From Pseudoalteromonas shioyasakiensis (GTDB taxonomy: Bacteria; Pseudomonadota; Gammaproteobacteria; Enterobacterales; Alteromonadaceae): a DNA stretch of 64,000 nt. How positions within the stretch are numbered: position 1 is the first letter of the stretch; each line of letters begins with the position of its first letter. The position numbers were made by a program, and so were the translations under genes. Where the stretch lies: assembly GCF_019134595.1 (NCBI RefSeq), contig NZ_CP077770.1, positions 226,001-290,000 on the forward strand, in the 5' to 3' direction. Positions 54,886 to 63,104 of the stretch are shown here, in pieces. A model generated the notes under the pieces. It saw only the letters and a program-made list of their open reading frames with translations, did no database searches and was not told where the DNA came from.

Positions 54886-55809
54886 ATGTTAAAGAAATTT
54901 TTACCAAATTGGTTAACAGGCGTTCTAGTTAGCATTGTCTTGTTTGCTAATGTAATTATTTGGGGCACGCTTGTGCTGCTGTTTGGTGTGCTTAAATTAT
55001 TACTGCCATTTAAAGTGGTTAGCGATATTCTTCATACGGCTTATCGCGGTTGGTGTAAAGGTAACCGCTTAGCTTTGTGGTTAGGTTGCCCCACAATAGA
55101 TGTTGAAATTAAAGGTAAAGTCAGTACAGATGGTTGGTACTTACTTATCTCTAATCATATGAGTTGGCTAGACATTGTTGTTCTCAGTGCGATTGATGTT
55201 TTACCTGCTCCAAAATTCTTCTTAAAAGATGAGCTGAAGTATGTGCCATTCATTGGCACCGGTGCGTGGGCCATGGGTATGCCTTTCATGAAACGTGTTA
55301 GCAAAGCACAACTGGCAAAAAATCCTAAGCTGAAAGGCCTCGATGTTGAACGTACTAAGCGCAGTTGCCGCGACTTCCGTAATCACCCGACAACCATTAT
55401 CAACTTTGTTGAAGGCACGCGCTTTACGTGCCAAAAACACAAAAAGCAAAATAGTCCGTTTACTTATCTTTTAAAACCTAAAGCGGGCGGTATTGCATTT
55501 GCCCTTGAGGTATTAGGTGATCAGTTTGATGCAATATTAAATACCTCGATTATTTACCAGGGCGAGGGCGACCATATTTGCCGTAACCTGATGCGTGGCC
55601 GCCTTAATGTGATCAAAGTTGAAATACACGTACAAGCAATTAGCGCAGAGATGATTGGTGATTATCAGCATGACCGTGCATTTAGAACGGCTTTTCAACA
55701 ACATATTAATGGGTTATGGTTGCAAAAAGATGCTCAGCTACTAACTTATCATCAAGCCCAGCAAGCTGAGTACCTTGCCAACATCAATAAAGAGGTTGAA
55801 GCACCATGA
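54886..55809 (+). CDS. Lysophospholipid acyltransferase family protein (YihG-like), copy 2
   Basis: A 307-residue paralogue of the upstream gene with the same layout: an N-terminal membrane segment, NHMSWLD near residue 91, KDELKYVPFIG and FVEGTRFTCQKH. The order of conserved blocks (LAKNPKLKGLDVERTKRSC) repeats that of copy 1, so the pair arose by tandem duplication and then diverged. The stop overlaps the mechanosensitive channel start by 4 bp (ATGA), so the three genes are probably coupled. Confidence 0.88.
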   Translation: MLKKFLPNWLTGVLVSIVLFANVIIWGTLVLLFGVLKLLLPFKVVSDILHTAYRGWCKGNRLALWLGCPTIDVEIKGKVSTDGWYLLISNHMSWLDIVVLSAIDVLPAPKFFLKDELKYVPFIGTGAWAMGMPFMKRVSKAQLAKNPKLKGLDVERTKRSCRDFRNHPTTIINFVEGTRFTCQKHKKQNSPFTYLLKPKAGGIAFALEVLGDQFDAILNTSIIYQGEGDHICRNLMRGRLNVIKVEIHVQAISAEMIGDYQHDRAFRTAFQQHINGLWLQKDAQLLTYHQAQQAEYLANINKEVEAP

Positions 55810-57056
55810 AGCAAACTCACCTGCAAGAGCTGGTGATGCCTTGGTTTGAATCAATGCAAGACGCGGCGCTGTTAAGTGCATTAACGGCTACAGCGATTGG
55901 CGTTGGCTCATTACTATTAATTTATATGTTTACCCGTCGACTGCTGCTACCGGGTATTCAAAAGGTTGTTACACGTCTGTCTCCAGAGCGCATTGGTGCG
56001 CTTACTCCAATGCTCAATAAACTGAATCGGCGTTTTGCGGGGATATTGTGCTGCGTACTGTATTTGGCAACTTTTGATTATGTTTACCCCGTTCATGATG
56101 TTGCTGCGTTGGTTTTGAAAACTGTAGGCCAAGTTGCATTGATCATTTATGGTGGCTTCATTTTAAGTAGTGTGGTGAGCATAGCAGGTGGCATTTATAA
56201 CCAACTTGATTTTGCCCGCGATATTCCGATTCAGGGTTTGATCCAAGTTGTAAAACTTATCACTTTTATGGTTTGCGCCATCCTCATTGTGAGTATTCTG
56301 CTCGAAAAGTCACCAACTTATATCCTCTCCGGCTTTGGTGCGATAGCGGCGGTGACCTTACTCGTATTTAAAGATACCATTTTGGGCTTTGTCGCCAGTA
56401 TTCAAATTGCAGCTAACCGATTAGTGACTTATGGTGATTGGATCCAAGTGGATAGTTATGGCGCGGATGGCGAGGTTATCGACCTTGGCTTAAACACGGT
56501 AAAAGTACGTAACTGGGATAACACTATTACAACTATTCCGACCTACATGTTAGTTGCTGGGTCATTTAAAAACTGGCGAGGTATGCAAGAGTCGGGTGGT
56601 CGTCGTATCAAGCGTGCTTTAAACATTGATATGAACAGTATTCGTTTGGTTGATGATGCGTTTCGAGAGCAAATTGATGCTGCTATTCCACTTAACGACT
56701 ATATTCGTGTTTCAAACTTGCCCGATCCGGTGACAAACCTTGGTTTGTTTCGTCGTTATGCTGAAGGTTACTTAAAACAACACGAAAAAATTAATCGTGA
56801 TTTAACCTTAATGGTGCGTGAGCTACAACCGATGAATCACGGCTTACCTATTGAGTTTTACTGCTTTAGTGAAGATAAGCGCTGGATTTCATACGAGCAC
56901 TTGCAAGCAGAGATTATGGATCATCTACTTGCTGTGCTACCAATCTTTGGACTCAGACCATATCAAAGTGTTACTGGGCAGTTAAGTACAAGCGAAGCTC
57001 AAACAGGGCTAAAACCAAGTATCAAGGTTGCTAACCCTGTGCGCGAAAAAACTTAA
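55806..57056 (+). CDS. Mechanosensitive ion channel family protein (MscS, YbdG-like)
   Basis: A 416-residue MscS-family protein. Five hydrophobic segments occupy the first 200 residues. The pore helix and beta domain follow at about 165-260 (GFGAIAAVTLLVFKDTILGFVASIQIAANRLV, VRNWDNTITTIPTYMLV). The long C-terminal cytoplasmic domain (RRIKRALNIDMNSIRL … FCFSEDKRWISYEHLQ) is like E. coli YbdG (MscM). The family releases ions on sudden osmotic downshock. It is coupled to the acyltransferase pair upstream and converges with chrA (4-bp overlap). Confidence 0.88.
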   Translation: MKQTHLQELVMPWFESMQDAALLSALTATAIGVGSLLLIYMFTRRLLLPGIQKVVTRLSPERIGALTPMLNKLNRRFAGILCCVLYLATFDYVYPVHDVAALVLKTVGQVALIIYGGFILSSVVSIAGGIYNQLDFARDIPIQGLIQVVKLITFMVCAILIVSILLEKSPTYILSGFGAIAAVTLLVFKDTILGFVASIQIAANRLVTYGDWIQVDSYGADGEVIDLGLNTVKVRNWDNTITTIPTYMLVAGSFKNWRGMQESGGRRIKRALNIDMNSIRLVDDAFREQIDAAIPLNDYIRVSNLPDPVTNLGLFRRYAEGYLKQHEKINRDLTLMVRELQPMNHGLPIEFYCFSEDKRWISYEHLQAEIMDHLLAVLPIFGLRPYQSVTGQLSTSEAQTGLKPSIKVANPVREKT

Positions 57057-58189
57057 AGCTGACCAACCAGTACGCTCAGTGCAATAAAGCCTAACAATAG
57101 CCACCAAATAGGTGGCTTTGCCATTCTTAGCCACGTAAATGCAGCAATGACTAAAGCTACTTGCCACAGGTTTTGCACTGCCGATTGCCAAATAGGTGAA
57201 TAAAGGGCGGCAGCTAAAAAACCCACAACAGCGGCATTTAGCGCTGCAATACTGCCCGCAAAGCGAGGTTTATCAGCCAGTTGTAGCCAGCTTTTCATAA
57301 AGGCTAACATCAATAAAAAGCCCGGCAAGAAAATCATGATGGTTGCGACAATCGCACCTAAAAGTGGCGTATTTGGAGACACTTGTGCGCCTAAGTATGT
57401 GGCGATAGTGAACATCGGTCCAGGTATGGCCTGAGCACTGGCATAAGCAGATAAAAACTGCTCGGTTTCAAGGCTCGGCACGCCAGCTTGTAAAATGGGT
57501 AACACAACGTGGCCGCCACCAAAGACCATAGCGCCAGTTTGGTAAAATGGGGCAAACAAAGAAAACCCTTCGCCTAAAGGTAAAAAGCTAATCAGTAACA
57601 AGACGGTAAATAAACCAAGTGGTAACCAAGCAATTTTCACAGGTTTATGTTCTTGGTTCTCTGGCAGTTTAAGCTGAGGATAAAACCAACCTATGGCTGC
57701 AGCTGCAATCAGCACTATAATTTGACTTGATAGCTGTGAGAACACAATCAGTGCAATCGTGCTCAATACCGCGATAAGCTTGTGTAAGTGGTTTTTGCAA
57801 AAGCTCATTGCCATACTGTAGGTCGCATCGGCAACAATCACCACAGCAAAGAGTTTAAGCCCGGCAATTACCGCAAAGTAAATATCACCAAATTGGTGAG
57901 CACTGAGAGCTAGAAAAAACATAATTAAAAATGAGGGCAGGGTAAAGCCAACAAATGCACACAGGCCTCCCAGTATCCCTCCTTTTTCAACCCCCATTGC
58001 AAAGCTAACTTGGCTTGAACCAGGGCCTGGCAATGCTTGGCTTAGGCTAATCAGTTGCGCATAGCGCTCAGCAGTGAGCCATTTTAAATTATCAACAAAG
58101 TGGCGCTTAAAATAACCAAGATGTGCCGCAGGACCGCCAAAGCTCATACAGCCTAATAAAAAGAATTGTTTAAAGATGATAAATAACAT
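57053..58189 (-). CDS. chrA: Chromate transporter, ChrA family (long-chain)
   Basis: A 378-residue membrane protein made of two homologous halves, each with the CHR signature: GCMSFGGPAAHLGYFKRHFV in the first and GAMVFGGGHVVLPIL in the second. About ten to twelve transmembrane segments are expected. Typical ChrA exports chromate in exchange for protons; many chromosomal copies may move other anions. The second-half AIPGPMFTIATYLG is also typical. Monocistronic. Confidence 0.9.
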   Translation of the reverse strand: MLFIIFKQFFLLGCMSFGGPAAHLGYFKRHFVDNLKWLTAERYAQLISLSQALPGPGSSQVSFAMGVEKGGILGGLCAFVGFTLPSFLIMFFLALSAHQFGDIYFAVIAGLKLFAVVIVADATYSMAMSFCKNHLHKLIAVLSTIALIVFSQLSSQIIVLIAAAAIGWFYPQLKLPENQEHKPVKIAWLPLGLFTVLLLISFLPLGEGFSLFAPFYQTGAMVFGGGHVVLPILQAGVPSLETEQFLSAYASAQAIPGPMFTIATYLGAQVSPNTPLLGAIVATIMIFLPGFLLMLAFMKSWLQLADKPRFAGSIAALNAAVVGFLAAALYSPIWQSAVQNLWQVALVIAAFTWLRMAKPPIWWLLLGFIALSVLVGQL

Positions 58190-58311
58190 TACTGTTGCCG
58201 TTACAGGATGATGTTTCTATTATGACAAAATTGTATGACATTTTTGTGGTTTTTATGACACAAGGCCGTCTACAATATAGAGAACGAGTGAACGTAGTTA
58301 TGAGTATCACT

Positions 58312-59091
58312 ATGAAACGCTATATTAACAGTTTATTGTTATTACTTTGCAGCAACTTTGCACTTGCAACCTCTTTTGAGAAAGTTGTGGTGGCTGTTGA
58401 TCATGCGCCTCCTTATGGCATGGTCTCTGAAGATGGTAGAGTCAGTGGCGCAATAGTGGATATTATGCGTGAAATGCAGCGTACCTTACCAATCAAGCTT
58501 GAATATGTCGCTTGCCCGTTTTCTCGTTGTTTAAAAATGCTCGAGCAAAATGAGCTAGATGTGATGGGCGGGCTTATTCGCACAGAAGCGCGCGAGCAAA
58601 AAATACAGTTTCTTACCCCGCCGTATATGATGCTGTCGTCTTCTTTTGTGTTTTATGCAAAAGCTGATAGCGAACTTAAAATAAATAACTACCAAGACCT
58701 AGTCGGTAAGCGCATTGCGGTCATGCGAGGTGCTGCGCATTTTCCTCGTTTTGATAACGATAAAACACTTACTAAAATTGAAGCCTTAAGCGAACATAAT
58801 GCGTTTGACATGTTATTAAAAGACCGTGTTGAACTCGTCATTGCTGTTGAGGAAACAGCAGATCATGCGTCTGTATTTTTGCAGCGACCTTCACAAGAAA
58901 TTGTAAAAATGCCTTATCGCTATAAAGATGTTATTTATGGTCACATTGCCCTAAGTAAACAGTTTGCAAGCTCGGGTTTAGCCGAAAAAATTCAAGAGCG
59001 ACTCAATACGTTAGTCCTCAATGGCCGTTTAACAGAATTGGTTAAAAGTTATAACTTACCGCCGGTTACTGCTGTAGCAATCGATAAGTAA
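58312..59091 (+). CDS. Periplasmic solute-binding protein, family 3-like (orphan)
   Basis: A 259-residue exported protein (MKRYINSLLLLLCSNFALA signal). The family 3 pattern is present: KVVVAVDHAPPYGMVSEDG, GAIVDIMREMQR, NELDVMGGLIRTEAREQ, DLVGKRIAVMRGAAHFPRF. It binds a small solute, probably an amino acid, but no permease is near. The ATG at 58312 gives the best signal; an ATG at 58300 is an alternative. It is a distant relative of the orphan at 7467, not a duplicate. Confidence 0.8.
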   Translation: MKRYINSLLLLLCSNFALATSFEKVVVAVDHAPPYGMVSEDGRVSGAIVDIMREMQRTLPIKLEYVACPFSRCLKMLEQNELDVMGGLIRTEAREQKIQFLTPPYMMLSSSFVFYAKADSELKINNYQDLVGKRIAVMRGAAHFPRFDNDKTLTKIEALSEHNAFDMLLKDRVELVIAVEETADHASVFLQRPSQEIVKMPYRYKDVIYGHIALSKQFASSGLAEKIQERLNTLVLNGRLTELVKSYNLPPVTAVAIDK

Positions 59092-59171
59092 CCCATTCTT
59101 CATAGTTTGTTCATAGACGTTCATTCATAATTGTTAACAATTCAATTTGAATAATTGCCATGGAGAGACAC

Positions 59172-59804
59172 ATGACTTTTACAAAATCAGTTTTAACAGT
59201 GGGCGTATTAGCCGTTCTATTAACAGGTTGTGAGACAACGAATACAGGTAAAGGCGCTGCGATTGGTGCTGCTACAGGTGCAGTACTAGGTAAAGCAACT
59301 GGTGACCATGACGATAAACGTATCTTTATTGGTGCGGCTATTGGTGCATTAGCAGGTGCAGCCGTTGGCGATTATATGGATAAGCAAGAAGAAGCATTTC
59401 GCGATGAACTTGCAGGTTCAGGTGTTGAAGTGGTTCGTGAAGGCGACAATATTCGTCTAGTGATGCCATCAAATATTACTTTTGCAACTGATCAATCTTA
59501 TATTTCGTCTGGCTTTCATAGCACCCTAGACGCAATTGCTAAGGTAATGAACAAATACGAAAAAACCTACTTAAGCGTTGAAGGTCATACCGACAGCACA
59601 GGTAAAGATAGCTACAACATGACGTTATCTCAACAACGTGCACAAAGCGTAAAAGATTACTTAGTTAATCACCAAATTATGTCTGCGCGTATCAGCACAC
59701 GAGGTTATGGTGAAACACGTCCTGTGGCGAGCAATGACTCAGCAAATGGCCGAGCTTTAAACCGCCGCGTAGAAATTCAGATCGTACCGAATACACAAGG
59801 TTAG
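59172..59804 (+). CDS. OmpA-family lipoprotein with glycine zipper (YiaD-like)
   Basis: A 210-residue lipoprotein. Lipobox LLTGC near residue 20, then a glycine-zipper membrane segment (KGAAIGAATGAVLGKATG, FIGAAIGALAGAAVGDYM), then an OmpA peptidoglycan-binding domain (about 95-208; ITFATDQSYISSGFHSTLD, SVEGHTDSTGKDSYNMTLSQ, NRRVEIQIVPN). E. coli YiaD has the same layout. The start at 59172 follows TGGAGAGACAC. Links the outer membrane to the wall. Confidence 0.92.
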   Translation: MTFTKSVLTVGVLAVLLTGCETTNTGKGAAIGAATGAVLGKATGDHDDKRIFIGAAIGALAGAAVGDYMDKQEEAFRDELAGSGVEVVREGDNIRLVMPSNITFATDQSYISSGFHSTLDAIAKVMNKYEKTYLSVEGHTDSTGKDSYNMTLSQQRAQSVKDYLVNHQIMSARISTRGYGETRPVASNDSANGRALNRRVEIQIVPNTQG

Positions 59805-59824
59805 ATTTTATATCTAGATTTGTG

Positions 59825-59855
59825 GTCAGGTTTGATATGCCCTTTCAAACCTGAC
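59825..59855 (+). terminator. Terminator-like hairpin after the OmpA lipoprotein
   Basis: GTCAGGTTTGA and TCAAACCTGAC form a perfect 11-bp stem around TATGCCCTT. The tail ATTTCTCTTCTT is only moderately T-rich. Confidence 0.7.
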
Positions 59856-59865
59856 ATTTCTCTTC

Positions 59866-61638
59866 TTAATCTCGATTAAACTGTAGTTCGCACAATTGTT
59901 TATACAATGGATTAGTTTCAAACAATTGCTGATGCGTACCCGTTGCAATAATTTCTCCTTTATCCATCACGACAATCACATCGGCGTGTTTAACTGTTGC
60001 TAAACGATGGGCAATAATCAGAGTTGTTCTGTCTTTCATTAGATGCTCAAGGGCAGCTTGTACATGAAACTCACTTTGTGCATCGAGTGCACTGGTTGCT
60101 TCATCAAGCAATAAAATGGCAGGGTCTTTTAATATTGCGCGCGCTAGTACTATGCGTTGTTTTTGCCCACCTGATAGCCTAACACCTTGCTCCCCTAAAA
60201 AGCTGTGATAGCCATCAGGGAGTTGATTAATAAACTCATCGGCATGGGCATATTTGGCCGCAGCGTATACTTGCTCGTCGCTGGCGCTTGGATTGCCATA
60301 ACGTATGTTATGCATTACATCAGAGCTAAATAAAATTGGGTTTTGTGCCACCATCCCCATTTGCTGGCGTAAGCAATCAAGAGAGAGTGCTTTTATGTTT
60401 ATTCCTGCCAGCGAAATACTCCCAGAGCTTGGGTCATAAAAGCGCTGTAGTAATTCAAACAGCGTTGTTTTACCAGCCCCCGATGGGCCAACAATAGCAA
60501 CAGTTTGCCCTTGTTTTACTTGTAAATTTAGCGCATTTAAAGCGGCTTTATCTGGCCTAGAAGGGTAATGAAAAGACACCTCATTAAACTCGATAGCAGG
60601 GTGATTAAGTTTATTCGCTTCAAGTTGTGCATCATGATTTGTATCTGGATTTTTGATCATGCTTTCAACGGCGAGTAGTTCTAATAATCGGGCTGCTGCA
60701 CCTGCCGCTCTTTGTAACTCACCGTACACTTCGGCAACGGTTGCTACAGACATTGCCACCATAATCGCATAGAACACAAAAGCACCGAGCTCACCACCTG
60801 TCATGGTGCCAGCTAATACGTCGCTGCCGCCAACCCACAGCATCACGCTAATAGCACTAAAGGTCAGAAATATAACCGCTGCAATCAAAAACGAGCGCTG
60901 TTTGATTCGGCTCTTCGCTACTTGAAATGCTTTGTTGGTTTCTTCGCTAAATGCTGCTTTTTCACGCCCTTCGTGACTATAACTTTGCACGACTTTAATA
61001 TTTTGAATGATCTCACCGGCATAGGTGCTGATATCGGCAATAGCATCTTGGCTTGAGCTTGCGAGTTTTCTTACTTTTCGGCCAAAAATCATCATTGGCA
61101 GTAATACCAATGGCACGCAGGCAACAACCACAAGGGTTAGCTTTAGGTTGGTGATAAGTAGCATAGCCAAGCCACCAATCAGCATTAAGCTACTGCGTAA
61201 TGCCATCGAAAAAGAGGAACCAATGATAGATTGCAACAAGGTAGTATCGGTGGTCAGGCGCGACATCAGCTCGCCGCTGCGGTTTTCTTCAAAGTAGCTG
61301 GGGTGTAGTGTAACAATGCGATCAAACACGGCTTTACGGATATCGTTACTGACTCTCTCACCAATCCACGACATTAAATAAAAGCGACAAAAAGTACCTA
61401 CAGCCAATAAGCTTATTAAACCAATCAACACCATCACCGCTTGTTGAAGTTGAGCTTGTGAGCCCGCAATAAAGCCATGGTCGATAACAAATTTAACGCC
61501 TTGTCCGAGTGATAAGTTAACACCGGCCGTAAGCAACAAGGCGCCAAGGGCTGCAAATACCACCCATTTATAGGGTTTTATAAAAGCTAAAATCGGTAAC
61601 AGGCTACTAAATGCGGCCTTTTCTTTGTTGTTAGACAT
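59866..61638 (-). CDS. ABC exporter, fused permease and ATPase (MsbA-like)
   Basis: A 590-residue half-transporter. Six transmembrane helices fill the first 320 residues (FAALGALLLTAGVNL, LYEENRSGELMSRL-type SYFEENRSGELMSR intracellular loop). The ATPase has Walker A VGPSGAGKTTLFELL, Q-loop QNPILFS, signature RLSGGQKQRI, Walker B ILLLDEATSALD and the switch histidine IIAHRLATV. It should act as a homodimer exporting lipids, peptides or drugs. Substrate unknown; no paired half-transporter gene is adjacent. Confidence 0.9.
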   Translation of the reverse strand: MSNNKEKAAFSSLLPILAFIKPYKWVVFAALGALLLTAGVNLSLGQGVKFVIDHGFIAGSQAQLQQAVMVLIGLISLLAVGTFCRFYLMSWIGERVSNDIRKAVFDRIVTLHPSYFEENRSGELMSRLTTDTTLLQSIIGSSFSMALRSSLMLIGGLAMLLITNLKLTLVVVACVPLVLLPMMIFGRKVRKLASSSQDAIADISTYAGEIIQNIKVVQSYSHEGREKAAFSEETNKAFQVAKSRIKQRSFLIAAVIFLTFSAISVMLWVGGSDVLAGTMTGGELGAFVFYAIMVAMSVATVAEVYGELQRAAGAAARLLELLAVESMIKNPDTNHDAQLEANKLNHPAIEFNEVSFHYPSRPDKAALNALNLQVKQGQTVAIVGPSGAGKTTLFELLQRFYDPSSGSISLAGINIKALSLDCLRQQMGMVAQNPILFSSDVMHNIRYGNPSASDEQVYAAAKYAHADEFINQLPDGYHSFLGEQGVRLSGGQKQRIVLARAILKDPAILLLDEATSALDAQSEFHVQAALEHLMKDRTTLIIAHRLATVKHADVIVVMDKGEIIATGTHQQLFETNPLYKQLCELQFNRD

Positions 61639-61715
61639 GCTAGATTCTTGTTGGTGAATAGGGTATAGATATGGTTATCAATGCTCTAAAATTCAACAGT
61701 TATTAAGGGATTAGT

Positions 61716-62120
61716 ATGGAATCTACAACGATCAGTGGTCAATTCACCGTAAAATTAAACCCAATTGGTGGCTATGCCACAGGTAAAGATGGCGTAAATT
61801 TAGGACGCATGTCGATTGATAAACAGTTTTCAGGTCCATTAGAGGCAACAAGCCAAGGCGAAATGCTCAGTGCTATGACTGCAACTCAGGGCAGTGCAGG
61901 TTATGTAGCCATTGAACAAGTTGTTGGTAGCTTAGAAGGTAAACAAGGCAGTTTTGTGCTGCAACATTTTGGCACTATGGATAAAGGGGCTGATCGATTG
62001 ATTTTAGAAGTGGTGCCTGACTCAGGCGCAGGAGAGCTTGAAGGTCTTTCTGGTAAAATGGCAATTCGAATTGAATCGGGTATTCATCATTATGACTTTG
62101 AATACCAACTGATGGACTAA
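61716..62120 (+). CDS. DUF3224 domain-containing protein
   Basis: A 134-residue small protein without signal peptide, matching the DUF3224 pattern: SIDKQFSGPLEATSQGEML, QGSAGYVAIEQVVGSLEGKQGSF, LEGLSGKMAIRIESGIHHYDFEY. It should form an avidin-like or allene-oxide-cyclase-like beta barrel. Function unknown. It starts a tight three-gene run with the DUF4177 gene (1-bp gap) and the LysE exporter. Confidence 0.85.
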   Translation: MESTTISGQFTVKLNPIGGYATGKDGVNLGRMSIDKQFSGPLEATSQGEMLSAMTATQGSAGYVAIEQVVGSLEGKQGSFVLQHFGTMDKGADRLILEVVPDSGAGELEGLSGKMAIRIESGIHHYDFEYQLMD

Positions 62121-62121
62121 C

Positions 62122-62301
62122 ATGCAAAAAGTAGTTGAGTTTAAAAAGAAGCGCTTTTTCGGCGGCATCGATATGGATGCATTAAATCAACGGGTGTTCG
62201 AGTTGGGTCAAGCTGGCTGGCAAGTGAAAACAATCACCACTGCCACTGGGGTTTATGGTCAGGTAACATCCGTTTTATTACTAATCGAGAATAACGAATA
62301 A
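62122..62301 (+). CDS. DUF4177 small protein
   Basis: A 59-residue protein (MQKVVEFKKKRFFGG …) starting one base after the DUF3224 stop and overlapping the LysE-family start by one base (TAATG). The pattern ALNQRVFELGQAGWQVKTI and the C-terminal hydrophobic strand SVLLLIEN are those of DUF4177. Such proteins are tiny alpha/beta proteins of unknown role. It is easily missed because of its size, but the start and stop linkage on both sides makes it a real gene. Confidence 0.8.
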   Translation: MQKVVEFKKKRFFGGIDMDALNQRVFELGQAGWQVKTITTATGVYGQVTSVLLLIENNE

Positions 62302-62918
62302 TGACACTAACTGAGTGGTTGAGTTTAGTTTTAATTTGCGTGATGGGGGCAATGTCGCCGGGGCCGAGTTTAGCTGTGGTTTTAAAACACAGCTTACATG
62401 GCGGTATGAAGAACGGCATGTTAGCGGCGTTGAGCCACGGTATTGGGGTTGGCTTTTATGCGTGTGCCTCGTTACTTGGTTTAGGTGCGCTGATGACTCA
62501 GTTACCAACGCTTTATCAAGTACTGGTCTATGGCGGTGCCGCCTATCTCGCATATTTGGGTATTCGTATTCTATTAGCTAAACCCAGCTCGCAAACACTG
62601 AATGTTGAGCAAACTAAGCCGAGCCCTCGCAGCGCGTTGCAAGATGGCTTTGCCATTGCCTTTTTAAACCCAAAACTTGCGGTGTTCTTTTTAGCGTTGT
62701 TTTCGCAATTTATTGACCCAGAAAACCTGACTTTGCAAGTTGGTTTAATCATGTGTTTAACGGTATTTGTGCTTGATACAGGCTGGTATCTACTTGTTGC
62801 ACTATTAACCGACATATCAAAAAAGCGTTTTGGTTTCACCAAGACAAACCCATGGCTCGAAAAATTGCTAGGGGTGATCTTTATTGCCTTAGCTGTTCGC
62901 GTCGTTATTACCCTATAA
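62301..62918 (+). CDS. LysE-family amino-acid exporter
   Basis: A 205-residue membrane protein with about five to six transmembrane segments. The family start MSPGPSLAVVLKHSL and GIGVGFYACASLLGLG are present, followed by the loop FLNPKLAVFFLALFSQFI, a RhtB/LysE hallmark. Members export amino acids, homoserine lactones or quorum-related compounds; which one here is not determinable. Third gene of the DUF3224-DUF4177-LysE run. Confidence 0.92.
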   Translation: MTLTEWLSLVLICVMGAMSPGPSLAVVLKHSLHGGMKNGMLAALSHGIGVGFYACASLLGLGALMTQLPTLYQVLVYGGAAYLAYLGIRILLAKPSSQTLNVEQTKPSPRSALQDGFAIAFLNPKLAVFFLALFSQFIDPENLTLQVGLIMCLTVFVLDTGWYLLVALLTDISKKRFGFTKTNPWLEKLLGVIFIALAVRVVITL

Positions 62919-62990
62919 ATCCTTCTATATTGCGATCACATCACTAATAAAAAAGGGTTGTGATCGCTGCTCTCCCCAGTAAGCTCCTAT

Positions 62991-63004
62991 TGCATACGTA
63001 TTCA
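62991..63004 (+). promoter_or_regulatory. Probable LacI-family operator before the TonB receptor
   Basis: TGCATACGTATTCA, identical to the site before the GH97 gene, 100 bp upstream of the TonB-receptor ATG. TTGCAT and TATTTA with 17 bp between them could be a promoter overlapped by the site. Confidence 0.65.
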
Positions 63005-63104
63005 TCACACAATATTTACCTTTTGGTTACACTTTATTGGTTGTTTTTTGACAACAACAATAACCACAAATAAACACCTCCAACGACAACAGGGTGGAAA
63101 TCCA

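Noticed and set aside
62932..62967. Inverted repeat GCGATCACA … TGTGATCGC considered as a CRP site or terminator
   Set aside because: The arms are 18 bp apart, unlike a CRP site (6 bp), and no T run follows; kept only as a weak observation.
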